A stretch of DNA of 64,000 bases from Verrucomicrobia subdivision 3 bacterium UBA693. GTDB lineage: Bacteria; Verrucomicrobiota; Verrucomicrobiia; Limisphaerales; UBA8199. The stretch covers positions 14,958 to 78,957 of the forward strand of contig DBMR01000026.1 of assembly GCA_002298785.1 (NCBI GenBank). Direction: 5' to 3'. Shown in pieces: positions 8,429-16,667 of this stretch. Below the pieces are notes generated by a model. It did not search any database, had not been told where the DNA came from, and saw nothing but the letters and a program-made list of their open reading frames with translations. A program made the translations under genes and the position numbers. Positions within the stretch are counted from its first letter, which is position 1, and every line of letters starts with the position of its first letter.

Positions 8429-9691
8429 TTATTGACCGGCGATGCAGTATAGATGGCGTTCGCCTCGAATCAGCAACCGATTCGACACCGCCACCGGCGA
8501 GCCGATGATGCGCTCGCCCATCGCGATCTCTGAAAGCAGTTCGAACTTTTCACCCACACGGGCCACGAACACCACTCCGTCCTCCCGGATGGCGTAGAGG
8601 AGATCGTTGGCCACCAGCGGCGAGCTGTAGAAGTTCGAACTGGTTTTGGGAAAGGCCTCCTCCCAAACAGTCTTGCCGGTGGCCGGATCGAGACAAACCA
8701 CTTCACCACGATCGCGCACGAGATATAACCGGTCCTTGTATACGGAAGGTGTCGGCACGAAGGTCCCGGTATCCTCACGTTTCCAGACGCGGTGAGTTGC
8801 CGTCACGTCTCCTGTGCCGCCGAGGCGAATACCATACAGCCGCGGTTGGCCGCGATCCGCCCGACCCGTGGCGATGACCACCACGTTCCCCGCCGCGACT
8901 GGCGAGGCCACTGCCGGCCAGTTTGCCACCGCTTGCGGATTGAAATCGCCGCAGGACCACAGGACTTTTCCCGCACCTGTTTCATGTGCCGTGACATGCT
9001 CGCCGCCCCAGACCAGCAGCGCTTCCTGGCCTTGATGTTGGATCACTAATGGGGTGGTGTAGGCATTATCGCCCTCGACAGAAGTTTCGTAGTTTCGCGG
9101 CACCTTCCAACGCATCTGGCCATTCGACTTGTTGAAGGCCGCCACCCATGATTCGCCGTGGTGCATCCGGACGATCACCACAGAATCCCTCGTCAAAACA
9201 GGCGAAGTGCCTTGGTCCCAATAAAGCGTTTCCGGGCCAAACCCGGCCACCAGGTTGGTCTGCCAGCGGATCTTCCCCTCCAAATCCAGGGCGGCCAGGG
9301 TCCCGCTCTTGTAGTAAACGAAGACGGACTGTCCATCCGTCACTGGAGAAGGATTAGAGCCCGAACCGTTGCGATGCTTGCCGGGTTCCTGCGGCCCTAA
9401 CTTCGTCTGCCACCGGGGATGCCCTTCCCAATCCAGCGACATCACGCCGTCCAGCCCTTCGATAGGCACCGTAAGGTAAATGGCCTTGCTCCAGACAATA
9501 GGAGTGGAGCAGCCTTTGCCCGGCAAGGGCGCTTTCCAATGCACATTGGTCGCGTCCCACCGCATTGGGTAGATTCCTCCTTCGGTGCTGCCAAGGTCGT
9601 ACGCTCCCCGCCAACTCGGCCAGCGGGCTGGTTCAGCCCACATTGCACCGGAAGTCGCCAGCAAAACAAACAGAACGAGCTTCTGTATCAT
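8429..9691 (-). CDS. Secreted PQQ-like beta-propeller protein
   Basis: A 420-residue protein with a short signal peptide (cleavage likely after MWA, residue 19) and repeated blades of the PQQ-like propeller type, visible as recurring LDxxGKxxW motifs such as ALDLEGKIRWQ and CLDPATGKTVWE. Family members of this size are common in Planctomycetes and Verrucomicrobia; many carry no PQQ and act as periplasmic scaffolds of unknown ligand. No dehydrogenase cap or heme motif is present, so an enzyme role is not supported. It lies 134 bases before the lipase-like gene, same strand, possibly co-transcribed. Confidence 0.8.
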   Translation of the reverse strand: MIQKLVLFVLLATSGAMWAEPARWPSWRGAYDLGSTEGGIYPMRWDATNVHWKAPLPGKGCSTPIVWSKAIYLTVPIEGLDGVMSLDWEGHPRWQTKLGPQEPGKHRNGSGSNPSPVTDGQSVFVYYKSGTLAALDLEGKIRWQTNLVAGFGPETLYWDQGTSPVLTRDSVVIVRMHHGESWVAAFNKSNGQMRWKVPRNYETSVEGDNAYTTPLVIQHQGQEALLVWGGEHVTAHETGAGKVLWSCGDFNPQAVANWPAVASPVAAGNVVVIATGRADRGQPRLYGIRLGGTGDVTATHRVWKREDTGTFVPTPSVYKDRLYLVRDRGEVVCLDPATGKTVWEEAFPKTSSNFYSSPLVANDLLYAIREDGVVFVARVGEKFELLSEIAMGERIIGSPVAVSNRLLIRGERHLYCIAGQ

Positions 9692-9810
9692 CTAAGCATG
9701 TTGCCACGAGCCGCCCGTTCACGCACGAGCCTTTTTCAAAGGCAAACCTGTGCGGAACGAAGCGACGACGCGCCTTTCAATCCGCGCGTCAGCAGCCGGT
9801 GTCGGTGGGC

Positions 9811-11133
9811 TCAAGGGCAATCGTCACGTCGGTTGTCGAGCGCGGTAGCGGGCTGATGGCTGGTGGCTCGACGCAAATTCTGGTTCAGGGTTTCTGCCGT
9901 CAATTCCCGTTCCCAGCGGCTGATGGCGATGGTGGCCACACCGTTGCCGACGAGGTTCGTCAGCGCGCGGCATTCGCTCATGAATCGATCGATGCCAACC
10001 AGGAGCGCCAGGGACGAGAGGGGGACACTAGGCACAGCGGCCAGGGTGGCCGCCAGCGTCACAAAACCCGCGCCGGTCACCCCACTAGCGCCTTTCGAGG
10101 TGATCATGGCCACCACGAGCAGTGCCAGTTGCTGTTTCAAGTCCAACGGCGTGTTGGTGGCCTGCGCCAGGAACACCGCGCCCATCGTCATGTAGATGTT
10201 CGTGCCGTCCAGGTTGAAGCTGTAACCGGTGGGAATCACGAGGCCCACCGTGGACTCGGCGCAGCCCAGGCGTTGCATTTTCTCGATCATGCCCGGCAGG
10301 GCGGTCTCTGAGGAACTCGTGCCCAGGACCAGCATAAGCTCGTCCTTGATGTACCCCAGAAAGCGGAAGATTGAAAAGCCGCAGCCCCAGGCGATCGTTC
10401 CCAATACCACCACCACGAACAAGCCGGCCGTGAGGTAAAATCCGGCCATCAACGCCAGGAGCTTGTTCAGCGCGCCCAGCCCGTAGCTGCCCACAGTAAA
10501 GCCCATCGCGCCGAAGGCGCCGATCGGCGCGGCGCGCACCACGATGTGCATGATGCCAAAGAACACCTGCGCGCCCTGGCTAATTACCCGCAGGCAAGGC
10601 TGACCCCGGTCACCCATCGCCGAGACCGCAAACGCCACCAGGATGGCCAGGAGCAGCACCTGCAACAAATCACCGGAGACGAATGCGCCGAAGAAAGTCT
10701 GCGGAATAATATTCAGCAGAAATTCCGTGGTGCTCAGGGCGTGGGCCTTCTCGGCATAGTTTTGCGAGATGCCAGGATCCAGTGTGGTTGCATCCAGATT
10801 GAATCCCACCCCAGGCCGGAGCGTGTTGACCACGATCAGCCCAATCAGCAGCGCCAGCGTCGAGACCACTTCAAAATAAAGCAGGGTCTTGGCCCCGATG
10901 CGCCCCAGTTTCTTTAGGTCTCCCATCGAGGCAATCCCATGCACCACCGTGCAAAAGATGATGGGGGCAATCAGCATCTTGACGAGCTTGATGAACCCGT
11001 CGCCCAGGGGTTTCACCGACTTGCCGACGGCGGGAAAGAAATAACCGACCAGGATGCCGAGAGCGACCGCGGCCAGCACCTGAAGGTAAAGGACCCGATA
11101 CCAGGGTTTCCGCGCAGGGGTCGCGGGCGTCAT
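9811..11133 (-). CDS. dctA: C4-dicarboxylate/proton symporter (DAACS family)
   Basis: A 440-residue inner-membrane transporter of the dicarboxylate/amino acid:cation symporter family. The N terminus (KPWYRVLYLQVL, then a KPLGDGFIKLVKM segment and APIIFCTVVHGI) closely follows DctA rather than GltP. The hairpin-loop signatures are intact: TSSSETALPGMI in HP1, the NLDGTNIYM segment in TM7 and TSKGASGVTGAGF in HP2. It should import succinate, fumarate or malate. No adjacent dctBD-type regulator is seen. Its start lies about 40 bases from tRNA-Ser on the same strand. Confidence 0.92.
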   Translation of the reverse strand: MTPATPARKPWYRVLYLQVLAAVALGILVGYFFPAVGKSVKPLGDGFIKLVKMLIAPIIFCTVVHGIASMGDLKKLGRIGAKTLLYFEVVSTLALLIGLIVVNTLRPGVGFNLDATTLDPGISQNYAEKAHALSTTEFLLNIIPQTFFGAFVSGDLLQVLLLAILVAFAVSAMGDRGQPCLRVISQGAQVFFGIMHIVVRAAPIGAFGAMGFTVGSYGLGALNKLLALMAGFYLTAGLFVVVVLGTIAWGCGFSIFRFLGYIKDELMLVLGTSSSETALPGMIEKMQRLGCAESTVGLVIPTGYSFNLDGTNIYMTMGAVFLAQATNTPLDLKQQLALLVVAMITSKGASGVTGAGFVTLAATLAAVPSVPLSSLALLVGIDRFMSECRALTNLVGNGVATIAISRWERELTAETLNQNLRRATSHQPATALDNRRDDCP

Positions 11134-11170
11134 CGCTTAATCCGGTGAGAGGTTTGAGGGTTTGCCAAAG

Positions 11171-11261
11171 TGGCGGAGAGAGGGGGATTCGAACCCCCGG
11201 TGGGGTTTAAGCCCACTCACGCTTTCCAGGCGTGTGCGTTAAACCACTCTGCCATCTCTCC
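11171..11261 (-). tRNA. tRNA-Ser (anticodon GGA), CCA encoded
   Basis: Reading the minus strand, a 7-bp acceptor stem (GGAGAGA with TCTCTCC), the anticodon loop CTGGAAA, a long variable arm, a T loop with GGTTCGAATCC and discriminator G followed by encoded CCA fold a complete class II tRNA of 91 bases. The long variable arm and G73 are typical of serine tRNA, and the loop gives anticodon GGA, reading UCC/UCU. No integrase or attachment-site duplication is seen beside it. Confidence 0.97.
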
Positions 11262-11305
11262 CGCCAACCGCCGTTACTCTGGCGCAGGCGCAGACTAGAA
11301 TCAAT

Positions 11306-11343
11306 GATTTTTCACCCGCCCGAGTCGGAAGCGGGTGAATCAA
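11306..11343 (-). terminator. Hairpin downstream of ftsZ, possible terminator of the dcw cluster
   Basis: TTCACCCGC (11311-11319) pairs exactly with GCGGGTGAA (11331-11339) around an 11-base loop, and the pairing extends through TGATT/AATCA with a 3-base bulge. It sits 20 bases after the ftsZ stop, where a terminator is expected, but it lacks a U tract on either strand, so it may work as a Rho-linked or RNA-stability element instead. Confidence 0.4.
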
Positions 11344-11358
11344 AGGTCTAAAGCAGTG

Positions 11359-12639
11359 TCAGTTCAACGCCAAGCCACGACGGACGTAAGTGGGCACATC
11401 CAAATCCTCTCCTTTGTGAATCGTGGGTTCGCACTTTTCAAACCCGCCTTTGGAGACCATTTGGAGCGGTAGCTGGCCTTGGCGAAATTGCTGGTCGGAT
11501 TTGCGGCGCGCTGATCCACCGCGCTCGGCGCCGGCTTCAGGACGCGAGGCGCGTTCGGGCTGACCCGTCAGCGTGGCAGGTTCCACGGTGCGAACCGGAG
11601 TCGTGCTGCCACGGGATGATGACCGAACCTCGGGTTCCACCGCCGGATCAGCTTCATCGTCTGCGGGTGAGCAGGCGGCAATAATGGTAACCCCCAGGCA
11701 ATCGCCAAAATCAGGGCTGACCGCGGCGCCGACAATCACCTGGGCCGACGGACAGCGCTCGGTAATTTTGCCGGTGACCGTATTCAGGTCGGCCATGCTG
11801 AGATCCGGGCCGGCCGTCAGGCTCACCAGGACCGTAGCGCTGTGGGACAGAATCTCACCACCATCCAGCATGGGATGCTCGAAGAGGCGGTTTAACACCG
11901 CTTCCGCCCGATCCGCTCCGGAGGCTTCCGCGACAGCAAAGGCGCAGTGGGAATGCCGGTTGCGTAGAACGGCCGCCAGGTCGGCGAACCGGATCTCGAG
12001 TAATCCTTTGCGAGTGAGCAGGCGCCAGACGCCGCGGACGGCGTCCGCGAGCAAGGCGTTGCTTCTAGTAAACGCTTCCAAAACGCTGGTGTCCGGACGG
12101 ATCAATTTGGACAGGCGTTCGTTGGGCAGGCAGACCAATCCATCAGCCCCGGCCTGCAACTGATGCAAGCCTTCGGCGGCCAACAGGCTGCGGAGCGTGC
12201 CTTCGCACTTGAACGGAGTGATGACGAACGCCAGCACCAGGGCGCCGGCTTCCCGGGCCACGCGCGCCAGCACAGGGCTGATGCCGGTGCCGGCTCCTCC
12301 TCCGAGACCGGTGATGATGAAGATCACTTCGGCGTCCTGGCAGAGCGGCCGCAGTTGATCCACCTGCTCTTCGGCCAAGGCTCGACCCCGATCGGGATCG
12401 CCACCAGTGCCGAGGCCGCGCAAGGTCCGGTTCTCGAGCAGCACCTTGACCGGCGCCGTGCTCTCCGCGAGCGAGGCGGCATCTGTGGCGATCGCCAGCC
12501 GCGCGGCAGAGGCAAATTCCGAAGCGGTCAGCAACTCCAGTATCTTCAGGCCGGCGCGGCCGATGCCAAAAATCTTGATACGCAGCGCACGTTCTCCGGA
12601 AGGCGGGGTGACAGGCGCGGATGAAGGGGTGGATTGCAT
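11359..12639 (-). CDS. ftsZ: Divergent cell division protein FtsZ
   Basis: A 426-residue tubulin-fold protein that should form the division ring. The tubulin signature is kept as GGGAGTG (residues 113-119), as are the following ITPFKCEG and LPNERLSKLI segments, and the C-terminal peptide LDVPTYVRR that normally binds FtsA. Key sites are changed. The catalytic T7 loop, normally NxDxxD, reads EIRFAD (215-220): the Asn is Glu, the first Asp is Arg, and only the last Asp remains. The first glycine loop, usually GVGGGGGNA, is GIGRAGLKI. NTDA is ATDA. GTP binding or hydrolysis is therefore likely altered. The ATG at 12639 is taken as start; a TTG at 12654 overlapping the ftsA stop is an alternative. 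It is the last gene of the dcw run and follows ftsA directly. Confidence 0.9.
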   Translation of the reverse strand: MQSTPSSAPVTPPSGERALRIKIFGIGRAGLKILELLTASEFASAARLAIATDAASLAESTAPVKVLLENRTLRGLGTGGDPDRGRALAEEQVDQLRPLCQDAEVIFIITGLGGGAGTGISPVLARVAREAGALVLAFVITPFKCEGTLRSLLAAEGLHQLQAGADGLVCLPNERLSKLIRPDTSVLEAFTRSNALLADAVRGVWRLLTRKGLLEIRFADLAAVLRNRHSHCAFAVAEASGADRAEAVLNRLFEHPMLDGGEILSHSATVLVSLTAGPDLSMADLNTVTGKITERCPSAQVIVGAAVSPDFGDCLGVTIIAACSPADDEADPAVEPEVRSSSRGSTTPVRTVEPATLTGQPERASRPEAGAERGGSARRKSDQQFRQGQLPLQMVSKGGFEKCEPTIHKGEDLDVPTYVRRGLALN

Positions 12640-12650
12640 AAGCGAGCGGT

Positions 12651-13868
12651 TCAACTGCGTTTGAAAATGTTGTCGAAGATGTCCTGAAACCGGGGCCGGG
12701 CCTTGAAGGATTTTCGCCGCATCTGGAAGGTGCCGTATTTAACCAGGCCGATGGCGGTCGCAAACTCCGGCTGATCCAGCGCCGAGCGCAGACCGCTGAT
12801 GGAGTTGGTCTTCCCCAGCGACACCGGCATTTGAAAGACTCTTTCCGCGAGCTGAGCAATTTTCGGAATGCGCGCCCCGCCACCGCAGAGAAATGCGCCC
12901 GCCCGCAAGTATTTCAGCACGTCGGCCTGCTCCAGGTCCTGGTAAATCAACTGAAAGATTTCCTCCAACCGGGCGTACATAATGGTTTGCAGGTGCTCCA
13001 GGTTCAGCACCCGCGAGGCGGAGCCCAGTTCGTCAAAGGTCACGGTCTGACCTTTCGCCTCCTCGTCGACCAGCGCGGAGCCGTGCTCGAGCTTGACCTT
13101 TTCGGCCCGGCTCATGCGGAGTTTGAGGCCGTAGGCCAGGTCGTTGGAAACATGATTGCCCCCCACCGCCAGCACGCCCGTGTGCTTGATAATCCCGTTG
13201 GAATACACGGCAAATTCGGTCGTGCCCGCGCCCAGATCGATCACCAGCGAGCCCAACTCTTTCTGGTCGCTGTTGAGGATCGCCAGCGCCGAGGCCAGGC
13301 CGTTGAACACGATATCATCCACCTCGAGCTGCAAACCTTTGACCGTGCGAATGGCGTTTTGCAGCCGGTTCAGGTTGCCGTGCAATACATGAACATCCAC
13401 TTCGACCCGCGAGCCCAGCATGCCCACCGGATTCGTGATGCCGTCCTGCCCCTCCACCGTAAAATGCTGCCGGATAGCACAGATCACATGGTTCTGCGCC
13501 GGGAGATTTATAGCCTTGGCGTTCTTGATGACATCCTTGACGTCTTCCTCGGTGATTTCACGGTCGGCGGACACAATGGGATGCACGCCCCGATTATTGA
13601 AACCCCGCAGGTGCCCACCGGTCACCCCAAGATAGAGATTGCGAATCTCAACGTCCGCCATCTGTTCAGCTTCGGCGATGGCCTTACGGATGCATTCCTC
13701 GGCAGCCTCGGGATCGGTGATCTCACCTTTTTTGACCCCGCGGGAGGGCGCCTGGCCCAGCCCGATGATGTTCAGGGTGCCCTCCTCTTTGCTCACGTCG
13801 CCGACGACCGCGCACACTTTGCTGGTGCCGACTTCCAAGCCCACGATGATTGAAGGTGAGTCAAACAT
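12651..13868 (-). CDS. ftsA: Cell division protein FtsA
   Basis: A 405-residue actin-family ATPase that tethers FtsZ to the membrane. The phosphate-1 motif is GLEVGTSK near the N terminus, the phosphate-2 motif is LVIDLGAGTTEF, and the adenosine motif is FLCGGGARIP. The 1C domain lies in the first half, and the C terminus ends in a short amphipathic stretch, FQDIFDNIFKRS, suited to membrane binding. The start is the ATG at 13868, which overlaps the ftsQ stop by 8 bases (ATGTTTGA), so translation is probably coupled. In contrast to FtsZ next door, its nucleotide-binding motifs are conventional. Confidence 0.95.
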   Translation of the reverse strand: MFDSPSIIVGLEVGTSKVCAVVGDVSKEEGTLNIIGLGQAPSRGVKKGEITDPEAAEECIRKAIAEAEQMADVEIRNLYLGVTGGHLRGFNNRGVHPIVSADREITEEDVKDVIKNAKAINLPAQNHVICAIRQHFTVEGQDGITNPVGMLGSRVEVDVHVLHGNLNRLQNAIRTVKGLQLEVDDIVFNGLASALAILNSDQKELGSLVIDLGAGTTEFAVYSNGIIKHTGVLAVGGNHVSNDLAYGLKLRMSRAEKVKLEHGSALVDEEAKGQTVTFDELGSASRVLNLEHLQTIMYARLEEIFQLIYQDLEQADVLKYLRAGAFLCGGGARIPKIAQLAERVFQMPVSLGKTNSISGLRSALDQPEFATAIGLVKYGTFQMRRKSFKARPRFQDIFDNIFKRS

Positions 13869-14826
13869 GTTTTTTCTTGTTGCGGGTAGGTCTCTGAATT
13901 TTCTGAGGTGGCGGGGTGACATTGGACACCTCCAGCCAGCGGACCGGGATGCTGTTGCTCACCGCCAGGTCCACGGTGGCCACCGCCTTGTTCAGACGCA
14001 GGCCAAGGTCATGAATTTCACGCCACCGGCGGATTTGCTGTTCCGGATTCGAGTTGGCAAAGACCACTTCGCTGCCTTCGCTGGTGGTCACCGTCAAAAC
14101 ATCCGGCGCGGAAAGATCGATGCGTTTCAACTCCACCAACCCCACCATCGGGGATTGCTCGAAGGCCATCACCAATTGCAGCGCCGCCTGGACCTGGGGG
14201 GAGGCCAGACGCCGGCCCGTCTGCACCTCCGCGGCGTTCAGACCGGTTAACATCGGGAGTTGGGCTTCCCCCGATTGCGCCGCCGACACGGTGCGTTGAT
14301 GCGGCTCCAGCGGTTGCATAACAAAGCCCTCGTCATCGAGGTGATAAACCACCAGATCCATCCCGCCCCCTGGCCGAGGGCAACCAACCACCACCTGCAC
14401 CATTGGTTCACGTTCAGTAACCCGGATCCGCAGCGTGTGCGGCCGTATTCGTTCGACCGAAGCGAGTTTCACCACGGGAATCAACTGTAGCTCGCGCTGG
14501 ACCTGGAACAGGTCAAGGGCCATCAGATTTTCCCCTTCCTTGACATCGCAGCGGCGCCGCAGATGATCCACGGCCAGGATGCCGTCGGTCTGGATATCGA
14601 TCTCCCGGATTTCGAACGCTTGATTGCGATAGACCAGCTCGCGCACGGCATATTCCCCGGCGAGCCAGAGTCCGTAAACCCCGACCACCATGACGAACAA
14701 CACTCCCAGGCACATGGCCAGCAACCGCGTGCGCGCGGACCGCACCTGGTCATTCCTCAGTTTTACATCGAGGACGTGCGTCCGGACGAACCGGCGATTC
14801 TTCGCTTTTTTTCCAAACCAACTCAT
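13861..14826 (-). CDS. ftsQ: Cell division protein FtsQ (POTRA domain)
   Basis: A 321-residue bitopic membrane protein of the divisome. A basic cytoplasmic N terminus is followed by one hydrophobic helix (about residues 36-56), then a POTRA domain (IREIDIQTDGILAVDHL and the following block) and the FtsQ beta domain with the RPHTLRIRVTEREP motif typical of the family. Identification relies on these features and on the position between ddl and ftsA, which is the usual one. FtsQ is longer than in E. coli, and its Lys-rich tail ends just inside the ftsA start. Confidence 0.9.
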   Translation of the reverse strand: MSWFGKKAKNRRFVRTHVLDVKLRNDQVRSARTRLLAMCLGVLFVMVVGVYGLWLAGEYAVRELVYRNQAFEIREIDIQTDGILAVDHLRRRCDVKEGENLMALDLFQVQRELQLIPVVKLASVERIRPHTLRIRVTEREPMVQVVVGCPRPGGGMDLVVYHLDDEGFVMQPLEPHQRTVSAAQSGEAQLPMLTGLNAAEVQTGRRLASPQVQAALQLVMAFEQSPMVGLVELKRIDLSAPDVLTVTTSEGSEVVFANSNPEQQIRRWREIHDLGLRLNKAVATVDLAVSNSIPVRWLEVSNVTPPPQKIQRPTRNKKKHV

Positions 14827-14832
14827 GTGGTT

Positions 14833-15750
14833 TCAAGTAGTGATCTGGTGCCGCAAGGCGAGCCGCACCATGCGCTCGCAAAGTTCCACATACGAAATGC
14901 CTGCCGCCGCCGCGGCTTTGGGCAGTAAACTCGTTTCTGTCATGCCCGGAAGCGTATTGATCTCCAGGACGAACGGTTCTCCGGCGGCGGTAACCATCAC
15001 ATCCACCCGGCCGTAATCCCGCCCCCCGATGGACTGGAACGCGGCCGTGGCCACCTGTTGAATCCGGGCGGCTACTTCGGGCTCCAAGGGTGCCGGGCAC
15101 AGGTACTCCGTCATGCCCGGCGTATATTTGTTCTGGTAATCGTAAACGCCGGTGCGCGGGCGGACTTCCACGATGGGCAACGCTTGCTCGCCCAACAGGC
15201 CCACGGTGGTTTCGCGGCCCACGATTTTCTCCTCCACCAGCACCTGGTCGTCATAGCGCAGCGCCTCGCCGAGCGCGGCGCTCCAATCCGCCACCCGCTC
15301 GACAAACTGCAGGCCCACGCTTGAACCCTGACGCACCGGCTTGAGCACCACGGGCGGATTCCAGCCCATGGGCCAACTGGCCGTGCTGGATTCGATGACG
15401 ATCGATTTAGGCGTCGGCACCCCGGCTGCCACGAGCCGTTGTTTGGTCAAATGCTTATTGAAACCGATGTGGCTGGATTGAGCGTCACACCCGGTGTAAG
15501 GGACCCCGAGCTCTTCGAGCCGCCGTTGCACCGTGCCATCCTCACCATAGGTGCCGTGCAGCGCCAGGAACACCACTTCCGTGCCTGCAGGCAGCTCCCA
15601 GTTCTCGGTGCGCGGATCCAGCTCCCGCACGTCGTGCCCCGCCATCCGCAACGCGGCCGCCACCGCCGCCCCGGAACGTAGCGATACTTCTCGCTCCGCG
15701 CTCGGTCCTCCCAGCATCAGCGTGATTCGATATTTGCGGTTCAAAATCAT
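14833..15750 (-). CDS. ddl: D-alanine--D-alanine ligase
   Basis: A 305-residue ATP-grasp enzyme that joins two D-alanines for the peptidoglycan precursor. Signatures include LALHGTYGEDGTVQ near the N terminus, the ATP-binding VLKPVRQGSSVGL, VEEKIVGRETTVG, and the metal-binding EINTLPGMTETSLLP close to the end. All expected catalytic motifs are present. The start overlaps the murB stop by four bases (ATGA). In Chlamydia the ligase is fused to MurC; here it stands alone and murC is absent. Confidence 0.96.
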   Translation of the reverse strand: MILNRKYRITLMLGGPSAEREVSLRSGAAVAAALRMAGHDVRELDPRTENWELPAGTEVVFLALHGTYGEDGTVQRRLEELGVPYTGCDAQSSHIGFNKHLTKQRLVAAGVPTPKSIVIESSTASWPMGWNPPVVLKPVRQGSSVGLQFVERVADWSAALGEALRYDDQVLVEEKIVGRETTVGLLGEQALPIVEVRPRTGVYDYQNKYTPGMTEYLCPAPLEPEVAARIQQVATAAFQSIGGRDYGRVDVMVTAAGEPFVLEINTLPGMTETSLLPKAAAAAGISYVELCERMVRLALRHQITT

Positions 15751-16667
15751 TCCCCAATTATTTGCACTTCAGTTTCCAGCTCGATGCCACGTTCGCGACG
15801 TGCCCGTTCCCGGATCAACTCGATCAATCCCAGCACTTCTGACGCGGTCGCCCCGCCGTCATTCACCAAAAAATTTCCGTGCTCCTGTGATACGCGCGCC
15901 GCCCCCACGCGGGTGCCTTTCAGGCCCAGTTCATCAATCAACTTACCGGCCGGGATGCCCGCCGGATTTTTGAACATGCAACCGGCGCTGGGTGCCGCCG
16001 GCTGGGATGACCAGCGCTTTTCACTGAATTCGCGCATGCGCCGATCGATGCTTCCAGCCTCTCCCGGCTGCCCCCGCAACCCAGCAGACAGCGCCACGCG
16101 ATCGCGCAGACTGGCGCAACTGCGGTACGCCACCGCCATCTGCTCCGGGCGCAATTCAATGATTTCCCCGGTCGGATCCATGACCCGGACCGTTTCCACG
16201 ATCTCAAACATCGCTCCGCCCATCGCCCCGGCATTCATGCGCAATGCCCCGCCGACGCTCCCCGGGATTCCTTCCAAAAACTCGAGGCCGGCCAATCCCG
16301 CTCGCCGGGCTTCCACCGCCACGTTCTTCAAGCGCGCGCCCGCGCCGCATTCCAACTGCTGACCCCGTATCGTGATGCGGCTGAACTCCGGCTGGCAGAG
16401 ACAAATCACCACCCCACGAAAGCCGCCGTCGCGCACCAATAAATTCGATCCCCGCCCGAGCAGGAGACTGGGCAGAGACCGCTCGGCACAAAATCGCAGC
16501 ACCGCCGCCAGCTCCGCCTCACTGGCCGGCTCCACGTAAACGTCCGCCGGCCCACCCACGCGCAGCGTGGTGCGCCGCGCCAGCGGTTCGTGCGCTCGCA
16601 CGACGCTTTCCGGCGAAAGCAGCGCAGCCAGGTCCTCTGCTTGCGTTTGAACTGGGGTGCTGTTCAT
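15747..16667 (-). CDS. murB: UDP-N-acetylenolpyruvoylglucosamine reductase MurB
   Basis: A 306-residue FAD enzyme that reduces UDP-GlcNAc-enolpyruvate to UDP-MurNAc with NADPH. The FAD-binding block starts at TTLRVGGPADVYVEP, followed by LGRGSNLLVRDGG and GIPGSVGGALRMNAGAMG. The proton-donor region reads SAGCMFKNP, with Cys where many MurB proteins have Ser; Cys is also known in the family. The length and lack of the extra type I loop fit type II MurB. Both ends overlap their neighbours murG and ddl by four bases, which marks a tightly coupled operon. Confidence 0.95.
   Translation of the reverse strand: MNSTPVQTQAEDLAALLSPESVVRAHEPLARRTTLRVGGPADVYVEPASEAELAAVLRFCAERSLPSLLLGRGSNLLVRDGGFRGVVICLCQPEFSRITIRGQQLECGAGARLKNVAVEARRAGLAGLEFLEGIPGSVGGALRMNAGAMGGAMFEIVETVRVMDPTGEIIELRPEQMAVAYRSCASLRDRVALSAGLRGQPGEAGSIDRRMREFSEKRWSSQPAAPSAGCMFKNPAGIPAGKLIDELGLKGTRVGAARVSQEHGNFLVNDGGATASEVLGLIELIRERARRERGIELETEVQIIGE

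Noticed and set aside
11171..11261. tRNA-Ser as an integration site
   Set aside because: No integrase and no duplicated 3' end of the tRNA in the window.
12831..13853. 340-codon open frame on the plus strand opposite ftsA
   Set aside because: Shadow of ftsA; composition is typical of reverse-strand translation and no motif is recognised.
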